From NCBI GenBank assembly GCA_964247055.1, contig OZ176060.1, positions 1,736,001 through 1,800,000 on the forward strand: a stretch of DNA of 64,000 nt, written 5' to 3'. Below the pieces are notes generated by a model, which saw only the letters and a program-made list of their open reading frames with translations, was not told the origin of the DNA and made no database searches. This stretch comes from Paragordius varius. Taxonomy: Eukaryota; Nematomorpha. Made by a program: the position numbers and the translations under genes. Below are positions 22,272 through 33,309 of this stretch, in pieces. How positions within the stretch are numbered: position 1 is the first letter of the stretch; every line of letters begins with the position of its first letter.

Positions 22272-23265
22272 GTGATAGATTTGAATACATCAGTGAGCTA
22301 ACCTTAGACTAGACATATTTATATATTTTAGGATACATTTTTGTAGACCATCTAGTATTTGAATTAAACTATTGTATCACTTTTGTATTTAACACGCACA
22401 CGTGATTTTACCCTTTAAACATGTTATTATATACATAAAAATTATATAAACATCGCAAATTTTTTATAGTTTGCTAATTTATCTCAATAAATCTTATTGT
22501 TTAATTAAGTCATCACATTTGGCCAGTTTTTTTATCTCATTACATTCGTGCATGGAGGAATTAAGTCTCGAAGCATATGATCCCGCAACTAGTTTACATG
22601 ACGATTATATAAATAGAATCTTAAAAGTCAAAGTAATTCAAGGAGATGATAAAACAAAAAATATTGGTCTAAATCTGCCAATACCATTTTCCAAAGTTGA
22701 AGAGATTTATCCCGTACTCTTAGAAGTGGGGTGGGAGGATTTGGTAGAAGCTATAAATATTTGCAACTCCGCATGAAGCCAAGGAATCAGTGAGGGATTA
22801 TTTGGCAAGATGCAATACTAAGAATCAAAGATGGGTTTGTTGGAGCGTTACAACTCAAGAGGTTGAAAATAAATCTGTTCATGAAATTTCCAGATGCAAT
22901 GTTGGATGGAAAACCTGTTACGTGGGACATGGTGATAGGAATAACAATGGCGTACAAAAAGGCGGATAGTTGTTTGATTGAACAGAGTCCTGACAATAGG
23001 CAGGTGAAAAAGAAGTGTGGAAAATGTGGGTACGTGCATCCGATCAACAGGTGTCTCGCTTCAAACAAAGAGTGTTACCGATGCAAAGAACAAGGTCATT
23101 TGGGCAGGTGTTGCCGACGAGTTAACATAGTGAATGGTAATGAAGCCCGAACGCAAGCAAGTTTGAATGTCCATTAGGTGATGATGGTGTACGATACCGG
23201 ACAAATAGGATTAATTGGGAAGCACGTGGCTGAAGATTGGAAGGCCGATCTTGGTACCCGTAAGT
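22272..23265 (+). mobile_element. Gypsy (Ty3-type) LTR retrotransposon fossil, 5' part
   Basis: An LTR at about 22272-22517 matches, in opposite orientation, the LTRs of the element at 46737-49288. It is followed by gag-like coding sequence with a CCHC zinc knuckle (CYRCKEQGHLGRCC) near 23070-23110 and a short protease-like stretch. No polymerase region or second LTR was found, so this is a partial, broken copy with several breaks. It is moderately diverged from the copy at 46.7-49.3 kb, suggesting it is not very recent. Confidence 0.8.
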
Positions 23266-23399
23266 CCAAACAACTTGATGAAACTGTTGATTTAATTAAT
23301 AGCTCTGCAAATTGCCCGGCATTCTTAATTTGAGCGATCTCATCCTTAAGTATTTCGAAACACTATTTTTATTGGAAAATATTCACTGAAATAGTTTAC

Positions 23400-24510
23400 C
23401 AGGCCTTCTTTTTGTAATTCCCGACCCCATTTATGATTTAACGATCCCAACAAATATAAAAGAAAATAATTTAATATTTTTTGATGATATATTTATTAGG
23501 TAACAATATACATATGCATATGAAAATATATAATTTAAAATTCGTTTTGAAACATATAAATTCTAAAATTAAATTTCCACAAAATGTTATAGAAATGTTA
23601 TTATTATAGTTTCAAAAACAAAAGTGGATTTTGACCGTCTTAATTCTCTTTAATATATACAAGTAGTTGGGTGAATATTAAATATCTTGGTATAAAGTTT
23701 GAAAGTGCTGGACGTAAGACCTTTTCAACATTTTTTATCGCTGAATATTGGGATTGTGTTAAGATGAGAAAGTAATTATATAAATATGTGATGTTGAATG
23801 GCAGAAGTGCACTTAACGCCATATCGGCGATTGTGGGAAATTCAGTTCTAGTTCTGTTTCAGAATTCAGTCAAGGGCTTTTTTGGAATTGTATTTTTAAT
23901 TTTGAGTCACACGAAAGCCTAGTAAATTTCTCTTGAGCTTTAAGAGGCAGATGCTCTCACTTAAACCAATACAAAACGGTTTTGAAACCATTTATTGTAA
24001 ATCAATGTATAATATAAATTGTGTCCGGAACTGTATTTCTAGCGCTTTAAGTGATCTACAATAGTTTTTGCAATAATAGTTTTACAGTGTAGTTTCTTAA
24101 TTACAAAATAAAACATTTCAACTGTTTCAAATGCTGATCAATTTAATTTTATCGTTTAAAGTAAATATATCGCAATTTTTTCCTAGAAGAAGTTAAGATC
24201 GTTTAACTTCGCAAAAAAATCTTAAAAATAACACAGGGATAACCACATTATGATAAATTCACTTTTTCGTTCAGTTATTTTGATCATGTCTTAAATATCA
24301 ATAATCTTTTTAAACTTTGTCCTGTCGAAAACCATTATTAATAACAAAGTTGTGTAGTTGGAATCCATTTATTTTTATAAGCGACTGTTATGGACATGGC
24401 TCATAATAAATTACGACCTTAAGAGCATCCTGATTTTTATCACTCGTGACCCCATAATTTTGCTGCGCGATCCCAAATGGGGTCCCGACCTAGAGTTAAA
24501 AAAGCCATGG
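23400..24510 (-). mobile_element. hAT transposon remnant
   Basis: Minus-strand sequence at 23640-23822 encodes ALSALLPFNITYLYNYF and VEKVLRPALSNFIPR. This resembles the C-terminal dimerisation region of ZBED5/GTF2IRD2-like hAT transposases (ALK.LLPF.TTYLCE..FS ... LR.ALS...P). The boundary near 24500 reads, inward, TAGGTCGGGACCCCATTTGG, a plausible hAT terminus, and a related CCCGACCCCATTTATG occurs near 23420. The rest of the transposase is not readable. Confidence 0.5.
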
Positions 24511-24654
24511 TTTGCATAATTAATTAGTTAATTTTAGCTGAATTAATTTCTACTTCACTCATTTAAGTTAACTTTGATGGAAGCAGAAAAAAATATCCGC
24601 TACTCTAAAAAAATGCCGAATTTGTTTTTTAACTAAAAAATTACAATGTCTAAA

Positions 24655-24900
24655 ATTTTATTAAAAACATTCACTCGAAACTTATCATCTTAATTATTAA
24701 ATCTATGGTAATCGGCAAGTTCATCAATATGTCTGTGTTATATTATCACTAAAACAGGTTTAATGCCCCATTTTATTGCCATTTCCATGGCATCTTTTTT
24801 TGCGGTCATATAGTTTTTATATTTTAATAAGTTTGTATTAAAATTGAGTATTTTTTCTTTTAAATCTGTATCATTTAATTATGTTGTAAGACTTTATGGA
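24655..24900 (-). pseudogene. hAT (TTF/DUF4371-like) transposase fragment
   Basis: The minus strand encodes NLLKYKNYMTAKKDAMEMAI, KWGIKPVLV, RHIDELADYHRFNN and DKFRVNVFN. The order fits the region of ZMYM1/TTF-type hAT transposases before the C-terminal dimerisation domain. The fragment at 4650-4860 is a related, more eroded copy on the other strand. Internal stops mean it is inactive. Confidence 0.55.
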
Positions 24901-25258
24901 CTTTATCTATGATAATAAATATGCAAAAAAATATAATTCAAATTTACTTATTTTTTTTAATTATAGAAGCTTCATCTCGCTCATATTTCTTAGAGAATTT
25001 TTTATTGGTTAAAACCTTAATAATATCATAACAACTATATTTTTTTGATATGACGTATACCTCAAACTTATTTCAGATTCCTGATGAAAAACATTTTTTA
25101 CAAAATTATTATTTCTCTTACTGTAATATGTTGACCAACATTAATGTGAGTTAGCCTCCATTAAATTGCATATTGTATAATCAAAATAAATAAATTGAAA
25201 TTACATGTTAGAGAATATTTGATGAATTTTTTACCTTTTCCTTTCCTTTTTTGTTTAC
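24901..25258. other. AT-rich spacer
   Basis: Nothing recognised. Confidence 0.4.
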
Positions 25259-25860
25259 TATTAACACTTCGATTTGGGGTATCTAAATATCCCAGACTAA
25301 ATTTGAGTTAAGATTTTTAAAAAACTACTGAATGAAACGGTGCCAATTTAAATTTATGCTTCTATCCTAATAAAAATTATATAAATATGCCAATATATCT
25401 AAATAAAATTTTGTTTTGAAAAAAAAGTTTCATGTCGAATTCTTTCGACGCCATTATTATTTTATAAATTTGTTGCAAAATATTGTCTTCATTTAATTTT
25501 AAGGGTAATATTAAAGCTAATTTTTTATGTAAATTACATCTCACATTGATAGAAATAGAAAAAGGGGTTTATTTTGGTTTATTATTTAATTTTACAATTT
25601 CACACATGTCACGTCAACAAAATTTTTACGTTTCGGTTTTAGTTTTAAATAAGTAATATCAAGTATTTTTGAATAAAACTTTTTATATATTTCGGTTTAT
25701 TAATGTTATATAGGTGCAAAATTTTGCAATGGTATCGATTCCTTCCAATACTTTAAAAAATTTAATTTTAAACAGGTTCGGGTATTTAACTACCCCAATT
25801 TGAATCGAAGGACTAAAATGAATGCGTTGTACCCAAGTGTTAAAACTGCCAGAAATTAAT
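25259..25860. repeat. MITE family A, copy 3 (inverted relative to copy 1)
   Basis: Full-length match to the reverse complement of 1-605. It starts AACACTTCGATTTGGGGTAT and ends CCCCAATTTGAATCGAAGGA then CTAAAATGAATGCGTTGTAC. A minus-strand open frame across its right part (25683-25880) is incidental. Confidence 0.8.
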
Positions 25861-26269
25861 ATAAGAACAAAAAATATCATTATGGCTAAAATTTAATATA
25901 TAGTGAAAAAATGCATTTTTCACTCTTTCTTCCTTTAACTCAATAATATTAAAACTACATGAACCGATAAAAATAATTTCGGGCTTGAAGATTTATAAGC
26001 TTCACTTAATTTTTGGTGTTAACTATCTATACCCATTTATTTATTTTTCAACTATTTTAACTTTTTTAAGGTGTTAACTGGAGAGAATTTAAAGGTGTTT
26101 ATTAATTTTTAACTCATAATAAAACCGCTTATTGAATTAATGATATAAATGCATTTTTTCGCTTTTTCCTCCTTTCGATCAATAATCATTCTCTTTATTC
26201 TTTGTCTGTATACTTACAATTAGGCAATCATTACTTACATATCTGATAAAAAAAGGTAATAAATTTTGC
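25861..26269. other. AT-rich spacer
   Basis: Nothing recognised, apart from two similar T-rich stretches (TTTCCTCCTTTCGATCAAT and CTTTCTTCCTTTAACTCAA) about 240 bp apart. Confidence 0.4.
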
Positions 26270-26365
26270 CCCAAATTTAATATAAAATATAAAAAAGGGC
26301 CCCGTTTCGCCTTGGGCCCCCCGCATTGCTCCCCCTAGCTCCCGGTAGCGCCACTGATATGTGTG
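26270..26365. repeat. hAT-type terminus
   Basis: Read inward on the minus strand the end is CAGTGGCGCTACCGGGAGCT, followed by GGGGGAGC and GGGCCC. This is very like the ends of the elements at 31720-33307 and 49757-51468. The other end was not found, so this is an end fragment of a non-autonomous or deleted element. Confidence 0.55.
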
Positions 26366-26519
26366 TAATATAACATAACTTGAATTATATACTAACTATT
26401 TTGCTTGAAGATGCAATCAACAATAACTACGTATACACAAAGTGTTAAAAGTGTTTGCAATTATATAGGTGCGTTTGTGTCCACGAAAGTAGTATTTAAC
26501 TTTACCACTCTTTCCCTGT

Positions 26520-27060
26520 CCTTGATATCTATCTGTGGGAGTCAGATTCGTGTAGGGTATTGCCGTTCTGAGTGAGTGTCAGTGGTAGGTGCTATGGTGG
26601 GTGTTTGTTGGGATGCAACTTAAATGGGTTTCGAGTTTTGGGCGGAGGTATTTCGGTCGTTGCAGTAAGGTACCTGACATATATGTCATGCGATGGTGGT
26701 TTTCTTTGGACGAAGTTGTCTTTCCCATCATTCTTTCACCTCTTTCCCTTGGTGTCAGTTGATCGGCGTGTTTTCCGATGATTTTGTTATCATCTCGTAT
26801 TATATGAGAGTAATCCGAGTCGTTTATTCAATTCCTTCTCGCCAACCATTCGCTAGTTCATTTTTTATATATACTTTTTCGTTTTCATGGGATTCCTGAT
26901 TCGGTTGTACATCGACTAAGAAGTCTGTTTGTTTATATGACATGTGATTGGATTGGGGGCGGAGTACGTTTTAGGAAAGGTTGTGTGGGACATGTATTTG
27001 TAGCACTGTGTATGTTAGTACGGTATCATTAATGCGTGTTATTTATTTTTTGATTGTGAG
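26520..27060. other. G/T-rich block of foreign composition
   Basis: Roughly 45% G+C by eye on a background below 30%, with a strong G+T bias on the plus strand (for example GTGAGTGTCAGTGGTAGGTG). Two short overlapping open frames (26572-26781, 26693-26899) have no recognisable motif. It could be an untranslated region of a retroelement, an element from a different compositional source, or a remnant of transferred DNA. No flanking repeats were identified. Its right edge abuts the 3' end of the GPCR-like gene. Confidence 0.45.
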
Positions 27061-28441
27061 TCACAGTCTTCTCCGGCCCGATAATGAGTTTTGAGGGGAT
27101 TTATCACCCTTTCCATTATTCCGTTCGTTTTTGGATGTTAGGGAACTGATGTTACATGTTATAACATGAAATATCAGAACCAATACTATTTTTATATATT
27201 TTTTTAATTTCCAGTTATATAAAAGTTTACAGCGTGTGAAATTTTTGCTGAAATTTCTGTCAAAACATCTAACAAATACTATCATAGTGTGAAGCATTAA
27301 AACAGACGTGTCCGAAACCGAAATTAGTGTAGGATTTCGTATTTGTTCGCGAGCTGTTATCATTATTACATTTGGTAATTGACAGATGCAATAAGATATG
27401 AAGAAAACATGGTTCATCTTTTTTAACGAAAATTAATGGCTCTGTTGGTAATTTATCATTTTTATTGAGTGTTGATAATCTCCTCTCTTCTTTAGTTAAG
27501 CTATTTTGACTGGCTTGGTTTTTTCTAACAGAATCATTCACATTTATAGTACATTTATGTATGATAGCCATAGCTTTAAACTTAAAGTGCAAGCCAAGAT
27601 GTTTTTTACGAGTATTTGAGTCCTATCTCACCAACCCTATCAGATACGTTAGTTTTATGCCATAAAACAGGAATAAATGCGTGAAGAATAGAGAAAAGGG
27701 TCATACGAATTATATCATAATAACCTACCCAATGCAGTACAAATATTTCTCGATCAAAGTAATATACTTTTTCACTTGTTACTGTGTTTTCCTTCAAATC
27801 GGATGATAAAAGAAAAAAGTAATTGTCTTGCTTAACATTTAAAAATGGGCAATTAAATTTCCAACATTTTTCTACGTTATACCAAAAAAGGGCAGTAAAT
27901 GAAAAGGCGATAGCTAGTATACAACTTATCCATGGAATAGAGAGCTTAATTAGCCTATATTTTGCACAGTATTGTTTGTATTGTTGTAAAGGATGGACCA
28001 ACGAGACATACTGGTCCCTTAACATGAATGCTAAAACTATTGTTCCTCCAACTTTCAAGCCATTAGATAACATTAGTGCTGCATAAAGGCTTTTAAGAAG
28101 GTTAGGATTAGCAACAAATGGAGAATCCTTAATTTTCATACATATCTGACGCATTTCATGCACGACACTCAGTATGGAATTCCAGATCAGACTTGTCAAA
28201 TAATAATAAACGACTGACTAGCTGAAAATGTCATATGTCTACTTATTCGTCGCAATATTATGAGGCCTAAGATGCCGACTATGGAGAGGATTGGCCAAAT
28301 TACCACTTGTAAATAAGTATCGAATTGGGAAATTGGCATTTCCAATTGCCAGGAAGGAATTTCGTTCCTACACTTTATAACTAAACCTTGTGTCTCCAAA
28401 CATGAATTATTTTGATTAAATGATATTGACTTGATTACCAT
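27061..28441 (-). CDS. FMRFamide-receptor-like class A GPCR (possibly decayed)
   Basis: Start at 28441. Exon 1 (28441-28215) has an N-terminal NNSC site and TM1 (WPILSIVGILGLIILRRI). A 23-nt GT-AG intron (28214-28192, phase 2) leads to exon 2 (28191-27648): TM2 (LIWNSILSVVHE), TM3 ending in LRDQYVSLVHPL (DQY for the usual DRY), TM4 and TM5. A 25-nt intron (27647-27623, phase 0) leads to exon 3: FKFKAMAIIHKC, SLTKEERRLSTL, then TM6 (VFFISYCICQLPNVIMI) and TM7 (SVLMLHTMIVFVRCFDRNFS). The frame changes once between the third loop and TM6, at a run of six A (27415-27420); this is a true frameshift or a base-calling error. Peptide receptors of this type signal through G proteins at the plasma membrane. 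The ligand is unknown. The last codons run into foreign-looking sequence. Confidence 0.65.
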
Positions 28442-29342
28442 AATATTTCTGATTAATTTAAACTGAAGAAATTGACTTATTTTATTCCATAAAAGATATC
28501 AGGTAAATATGCTAATTTATAAATAATATTAATCAATCTCTCTCATCGCCAATGACGTAAAATTTATTATTATAAAATAAAATAATATCTATTTTTAATG
28601 CATTACAAATTTGCCGAAAAAAGTTATTAACATTTATAACTTTTTACAGTATTAAACGGCTTTTTATATAACAAATTCCCTCAGAAACACTAACATTTAC
28701 GCCTAAATATTCTAATTCCAATTAGGCTTGTTTTCGAGCCAGCCCTGTTACAAATCAAATAGCATATCTAAAATGGATTTTAAATCATTTCGAAAATCAA
28801 CACTAAGAATATGACATTGATGTAACTAACATATATAAATTTATACTAATGATTTGATATTACTTTACTTTTTATGGAAAAACTTTAAAATTAGAAATGA
28901 CACGAGGGCATAGGAAACCGATTAATAATAAGCAAATGTTATAATAAAGAATTAAGCTGAGAATATAAGTGTTTCTTTGTTGAAAAAAATTGTGCAATCA
29001 AAAAGGCTTCGAGGTAATTAATATAAAACCTTCTCTCAATAATCTAATTAAAGAAAATTTAATATTTAAATTATGTAACCTTATTACGTATTTAAAAAAT
29101 ATCAATTATAAATTGTTGAGATATTCATAAATTACTTTTGTGAGATACAAAGGGGATTCGATATTTTCAATGAATCTAAAATGTTTGGGGGGAGCGAGTG
29201 TGGGGGAATTTAAGGTGATGGATATTATATAAAATATAATATCATAAAGCAAACTCATTTAATGAGTGCGCAATATTGCAGTTACAAACAATGAAAAAAT
29301 GCAATAAATAATTTGCTGTCTAAACATATATAGTTTGCATAT
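28442..29342. other. AT-rich intergenic stretch upstream of the GPCR
   Basis: Nothing recognised; a G-rich patch (TTTGGGGGGAGCGAGTGTGG) lies near 29183. Confidence 0.4.
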
Positions 29343-29835
29343 ATACCGTTTGCACTTCAAGAGTGTCCTTGAACATTTCCAGAGTCTCGTTAATCACTTC
29401 TAGTTGGTCCTTATTTTAAATTGGACATCCAACTTTTTTAAAACGTTTATATCTTTTATCTATCAAACCGTAGATCATTAATATATTTTATTTTTAAGCT
29501 ATTCTCTTGATTTGAACACACTTTTAAATATCAACTTCTAATTTTGTAAAAACTGTATCTTTATTAGTTCTTAAAATATATATTAATCTTATTAATATTT
29601 CAGCATGTAATTATAAAAGTTTGGGTTATTACAATTTTTCTTCAAAACATTAATAAATGAATGATATGGTTGAATTGCAAAAAATAAGTTTGAAACAAAA
29701 AATTGGTTCAAATAAATAATATTAATTTTAAATGAATTGGAAATTATAAATATATAAATACATGCAAAATTTATGTAAACTTAACAATTTTAAGGACCAA
29801 TTGTAGAAAAGGATAATTTTGAAGTGCAAATAGTA
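29343..29835. repeat. MITE family B, copy 2
   Basis: The left end TTGCACTTCAAGAGTGTCCT continues TGAACATTTCCAGAG; the right end AAGGATAATTTTGAAGTGCA ends AATAGT. The outermost 12 bp (TTTGCACTTCAA and its inverse) form terminal inverted repeats. About 490 bp, non-coding. Confidence 0.7.
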
Positions 29836-30230
29836 CATCTAAGTAAATTTAAATAAAAGTAAAAATTTTATTTTCAGTTCAACTGACCGGCAACTTTTGC
29901 TATCCAAAAAATTAAAATCTATTATATATTATATTAAAGAGTTGATCAGTTTAATCTATTACGCTGTATACTACGTCCAAAAGTTCATTATGAGGTCGAG
30001 CGAAGAGAAGCTATTAAATTTATACCATTAAAAAGCAAAGGTAAAAAATATTTTTTAAAGAAATTCATAATCATACTTTTCATTTAACCTCTTGTTCTCG
30101 GTCGCGAAATAATAGAGATTTTGTAAAACTTTCTAATTATACGTTTTACTAATCAATTGGGTTATAAAATTTTTAGCCCATTGAAGCTTTAGCAGTGTGA
30201 TGTATTTAAGATAAATAAGTATAAATAAAA
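29836..30230. other. AT-rich spacer
   Basis: Nothing recognised. Confidence 0.4.
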
Positions 30231-30495
30231 TACAGTAAAAATGGAAATTGAACGGACAAAACGGAAAAAATAAGGACAAATTTAAAGACAATTATGCGCC
30301 TAAATTTATCCTATAAATATCATTTATTTACAATTGTAAAATATATAATTGGTAATGTTATCAATGTATATCTCTATTTCGTATTTTGCAATTGAAAACA
30401 ATCAGTTTTTTTAAAAAATAAGATTTAAAAAATATGGTCGTCTTTTGGAAAAGAATATTTGTCTTTTTGTCCGTATAATTTAAATTTTTACTGTA
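30231..30495. repeat. MITE family D, copy 2
   Basis: The left end is TACAGTAAAAATGGAAATTG then CGGACAAAACGG; the right end is ATTTGTCTTTTTGTCCGTAT then TTTTTACTGTA. It has the same ends, size and TA-flanked layout as 10935-11185. The open frame 30361-30597 crossing its edge is not a gene. Confidence 0.75.
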
Positions 30496-31615
30496 CTTTT
30501 TAGGAAAAAGGTTAGTTGATGCTGAATCCATGTTGTATAAAACAAAGAAAGTTTTTATTCCTAAACAGTTATGCGTTTCAATAAAAAAGTGGCACATTCA
30601 TACTGAACTGTCTGTAATTGAAACAGATGGGCTATTTCCAACACACTTTCCACATTCGATTCGATAATATTCAATTATTAGAGTATATAAATTCTGGAAT
30701 TATTAGATATACGATTAAAATTAAAGGACGTATAATAGATTCATAACGAGAAAATTAATAAAATTCGGGATTTCGCATAATGTTTTCTTTCTGTTAAATA
30801 ATTTAATCATATTTATTGAGGCTATTTTCTAGATACCACATGTCATTTAATGTAAAATTTAATCATAAGAAAATGGCCTTTGGCATGTATTAAATGATAA
30901 AGTCCATTAAGCTAAACGCAAAAATTCTGATATTGCGTAATAAGAAATATAAATATGTGTTAAAAAAGATCTCAGATAACACCGCTGAAAGGTGGCGATT
31001 TAAAGACATATGTAAAAACTTAAAGCCACATATTTTCTTAGACATCCATGTTCTTTAAACTTTGATTTTCCATATATATAATTCACTTTAAAAATATATT
31101 ATTGATTGTGATACCAATTTATTTCTCTATAGCTTATTTTTCTAATTAGAAAATCAATGAATTAAGTTTCCTTTTAATTTTTACGGTAGTTTAATCGATA
31201 CATTACTTATTATATATAAAAAAGGGCACAAATAGTACGCACGCAAATAAGAGAACGGCTTTTGGAACAAACAACACTTGATACCAAGGGTCTGTGTCAC
31301 TTATTAATCATCATAATACTAAGTAATATCTCAAAAAACATTTCTAACAAACGGCCCTCGAAATTATTTTTGCGGATGGCATCTTTAAATTTGCACCATG
31401 AACTATAATACAAATAAATGATAAAATCCGTCCACTTATGCGCATATTTTTGCACATATCATCCAAATACCGTCATGGATTTTCTTTAGATATAAGGTAA
31501 AATACCATTATAGAAAATTGTATATATACTCTAAAATGCATTATCATTTTCAAACACTAACTCTATGATCTAACCTAACACATAACATTGGTACCCAAGA
31601 GAATTCCGAACGAAA
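30496..31615. other. AT-rich intergenic stretch
   Basis: No supported feature until the small exon at 31616. The segment 31530-31615 may be its 5' untranslated region. Confidence 0.4.
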
Positions 31616-31719
31616 ATGACGACGCGAATTGCCAATCTCGCCAAACTATGCATTAAGAAATATAATGATAATAAGTTTGAGGAATACGTTGATTATATGA
31701 CAAATGTTATGGGAACTAA
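31616..31719 (+). CDS. Gene 5' exon cut by a hAT insertion (partial)
   Basis: ATG at 31616 in an A-rich context opens 34 codons reading MTTRIANLAKLCIKKYNDNK then FEEYVDYMTNVMGTN, with balanced codon content. The frame runs into the CAGTGGCGTA terminus of the hAT element at 31720 with no splice donor. I do not recognise the protein and could not find the continuation beyond the hAT and the adjacent LINE. If real, the gene is disrupted here. Confidence 0.4.
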
Positions 31720-33307
31720 CAGTGGCGTACCGAGCATTTGCGGCGCTCGAGGCATTAAACTATTGTGTAGTCCCCCTTCCCTCTCCTCTTTTTGAAAGCC
31801 AATAACAATTTTAAAAAATACAAACTTTGCAACTAGGTCCCAAGTTGAACGTGAAAAAAAAGCTAGATATTTTCAATTATTCCGAAACTGGTCACAACAA
31901 TAACATAATGTTTTGCTACCGTAACTCCTACTAAATTCAAGGAATTTGTCATAGTTGACAAATATTGCTCTTTTATTCCAGAATTCTTTGTTAAACGCCT
32001 GAAATGTGGACATCACAGTTGCATTATCATTGCATTAAGATCTACAATTTGATAACTGAATATTATCCATATTTCGATTTTTTATAATGACCTTTTCAAT
32101 TGACATTGCATCTTTGAATAACTGAAAAAAACCCAAAAGGATTCTTTTATGATCATGATCAATGCATACCTTACAACTTAAGAAATTTGTTCTCGGTGGG
32201 CTATATCCCGCGTTAAATGAAATATAAGTCCATTATATTTACTTTTTTTTATGTCATCGATCAATTTACCTTTAACTGTTGAAACTAAAAGATGTATAAA
32301 CTTGTTTAGGATTTTGGGTAAAACATAGGATAAAGTGGTCGGAGATTCTGTGTTTCTCATGCGTTCTCCCATTATTGGGTCAAACTGAGCTACAAGTTTT
32401 AGTAAAGATAAGAGGTTTCTATGATTCGGTGCTGAGTCATTTAGTTACATTAAACTTTTAACATGTGCTTGAGAATGGAGATTTTGGGTGATTAGAAATT
32501 TCATGCAGGCCAGTTTTCGATATAAAATATTTCGCCATCGATCCTTCCGATTGTATGTGAGCTTCTAGAGCAGAATCAATTCTTGTTTAATTTATCAGTC
32601 GTCTTTCGGCCTCTTTCAAATGCTTTCCCATGATTGAGGCTATTTTCATGATGGATTAATCTATCTTTTATCCTCCATTTATTTAAATCATGCGTAGTTA
32701 TAAGAGATGATAAAGAATTAGATCTAAAAAGTAGGCAACAAAAAGAATACACAGATTTATTCTTTGATAAAAGCCAATACCTCTCAATTTTAAATCCTTC
32801 TTTTTTACTGACACGTCGAAAAAAAAACCAAGATTGGGGCATCGAACGATAATTTTGTGCGTTTCAAAAAGATTGCATTTATTTAAATCCTTAATATCCA
32901 CGAATAAATCTTTCTGGGAGTTGATTAGATATTAGGGGAACATAATTATTAATAAATTTTAGAAAGGCGACATCATCAAACTCTATAGGTATAGCGCTTG
33001 GAATTACTAATGGTATATTTGTAGTTTTCTCATCTATTTATTGGACATATCTAGGGTTTCTGGTGTATTCAAGTAATTATATTAAACCGTTATATTTGTG
33101 TCGTATACACTTTTTCAATGTTAGGGCCAGATATTTTCGTTAAAGATTTCATATTCATTCGCATTTTATTTGTTTTTTATTCTCTTCCCGGATTTTTTGT
33201 TTATTTGCTAAACGCTGAGTTTAGGCATTGATATTTGATAAAAATGAAAGTAATAGGCATCCGGGGCATGATGCACCCCCTTGTCCCTCCCCATCAATAC
33301 GCCACTG
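31720..33307 (-). mobile_element. hAT transposon remnant (TTF/ZMYM1-like)
   Basis: Perfect 10-bp terminal inverted repeats, CAGTGGCGTA at 31720 and TACGCCACTG ending at 33307. The minus strand encodes pieces of a TTF/DUF4371-type transposase: RYWLLSKNKSVYSFCCLLF followed by a DLNKWR ... HENSLNH block (32576-32842), then STVKGKLIDDIKKSKYNGLI with DIAHREQIS (32178-32372), matching the I.DDIK.SKYYS...D.T.D.SH.EQ+S motif. The catalytic triad region is not readable. No matching 8-bp target duplication is seen: the left flank is exon-like (31616-31719) and the right flank is LINE, so one side has been rearranged. Confidence 0.75.
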
Positions 33308-33309
33308 TC

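Noticed and set aside
25683-25880. Minus-strand open frame of 65 codons
   Set aside because: It lies over the end of MITE A and is not conserved in the other copies.
27415-27424. A 10-nt GT...AG segment at the third-loop/TM6 junction of the GPCR that also restores frame
   Set aside because: Too short for any spliceosome known to me. A homopolymer slip or a true frameshift is the simpler reading.
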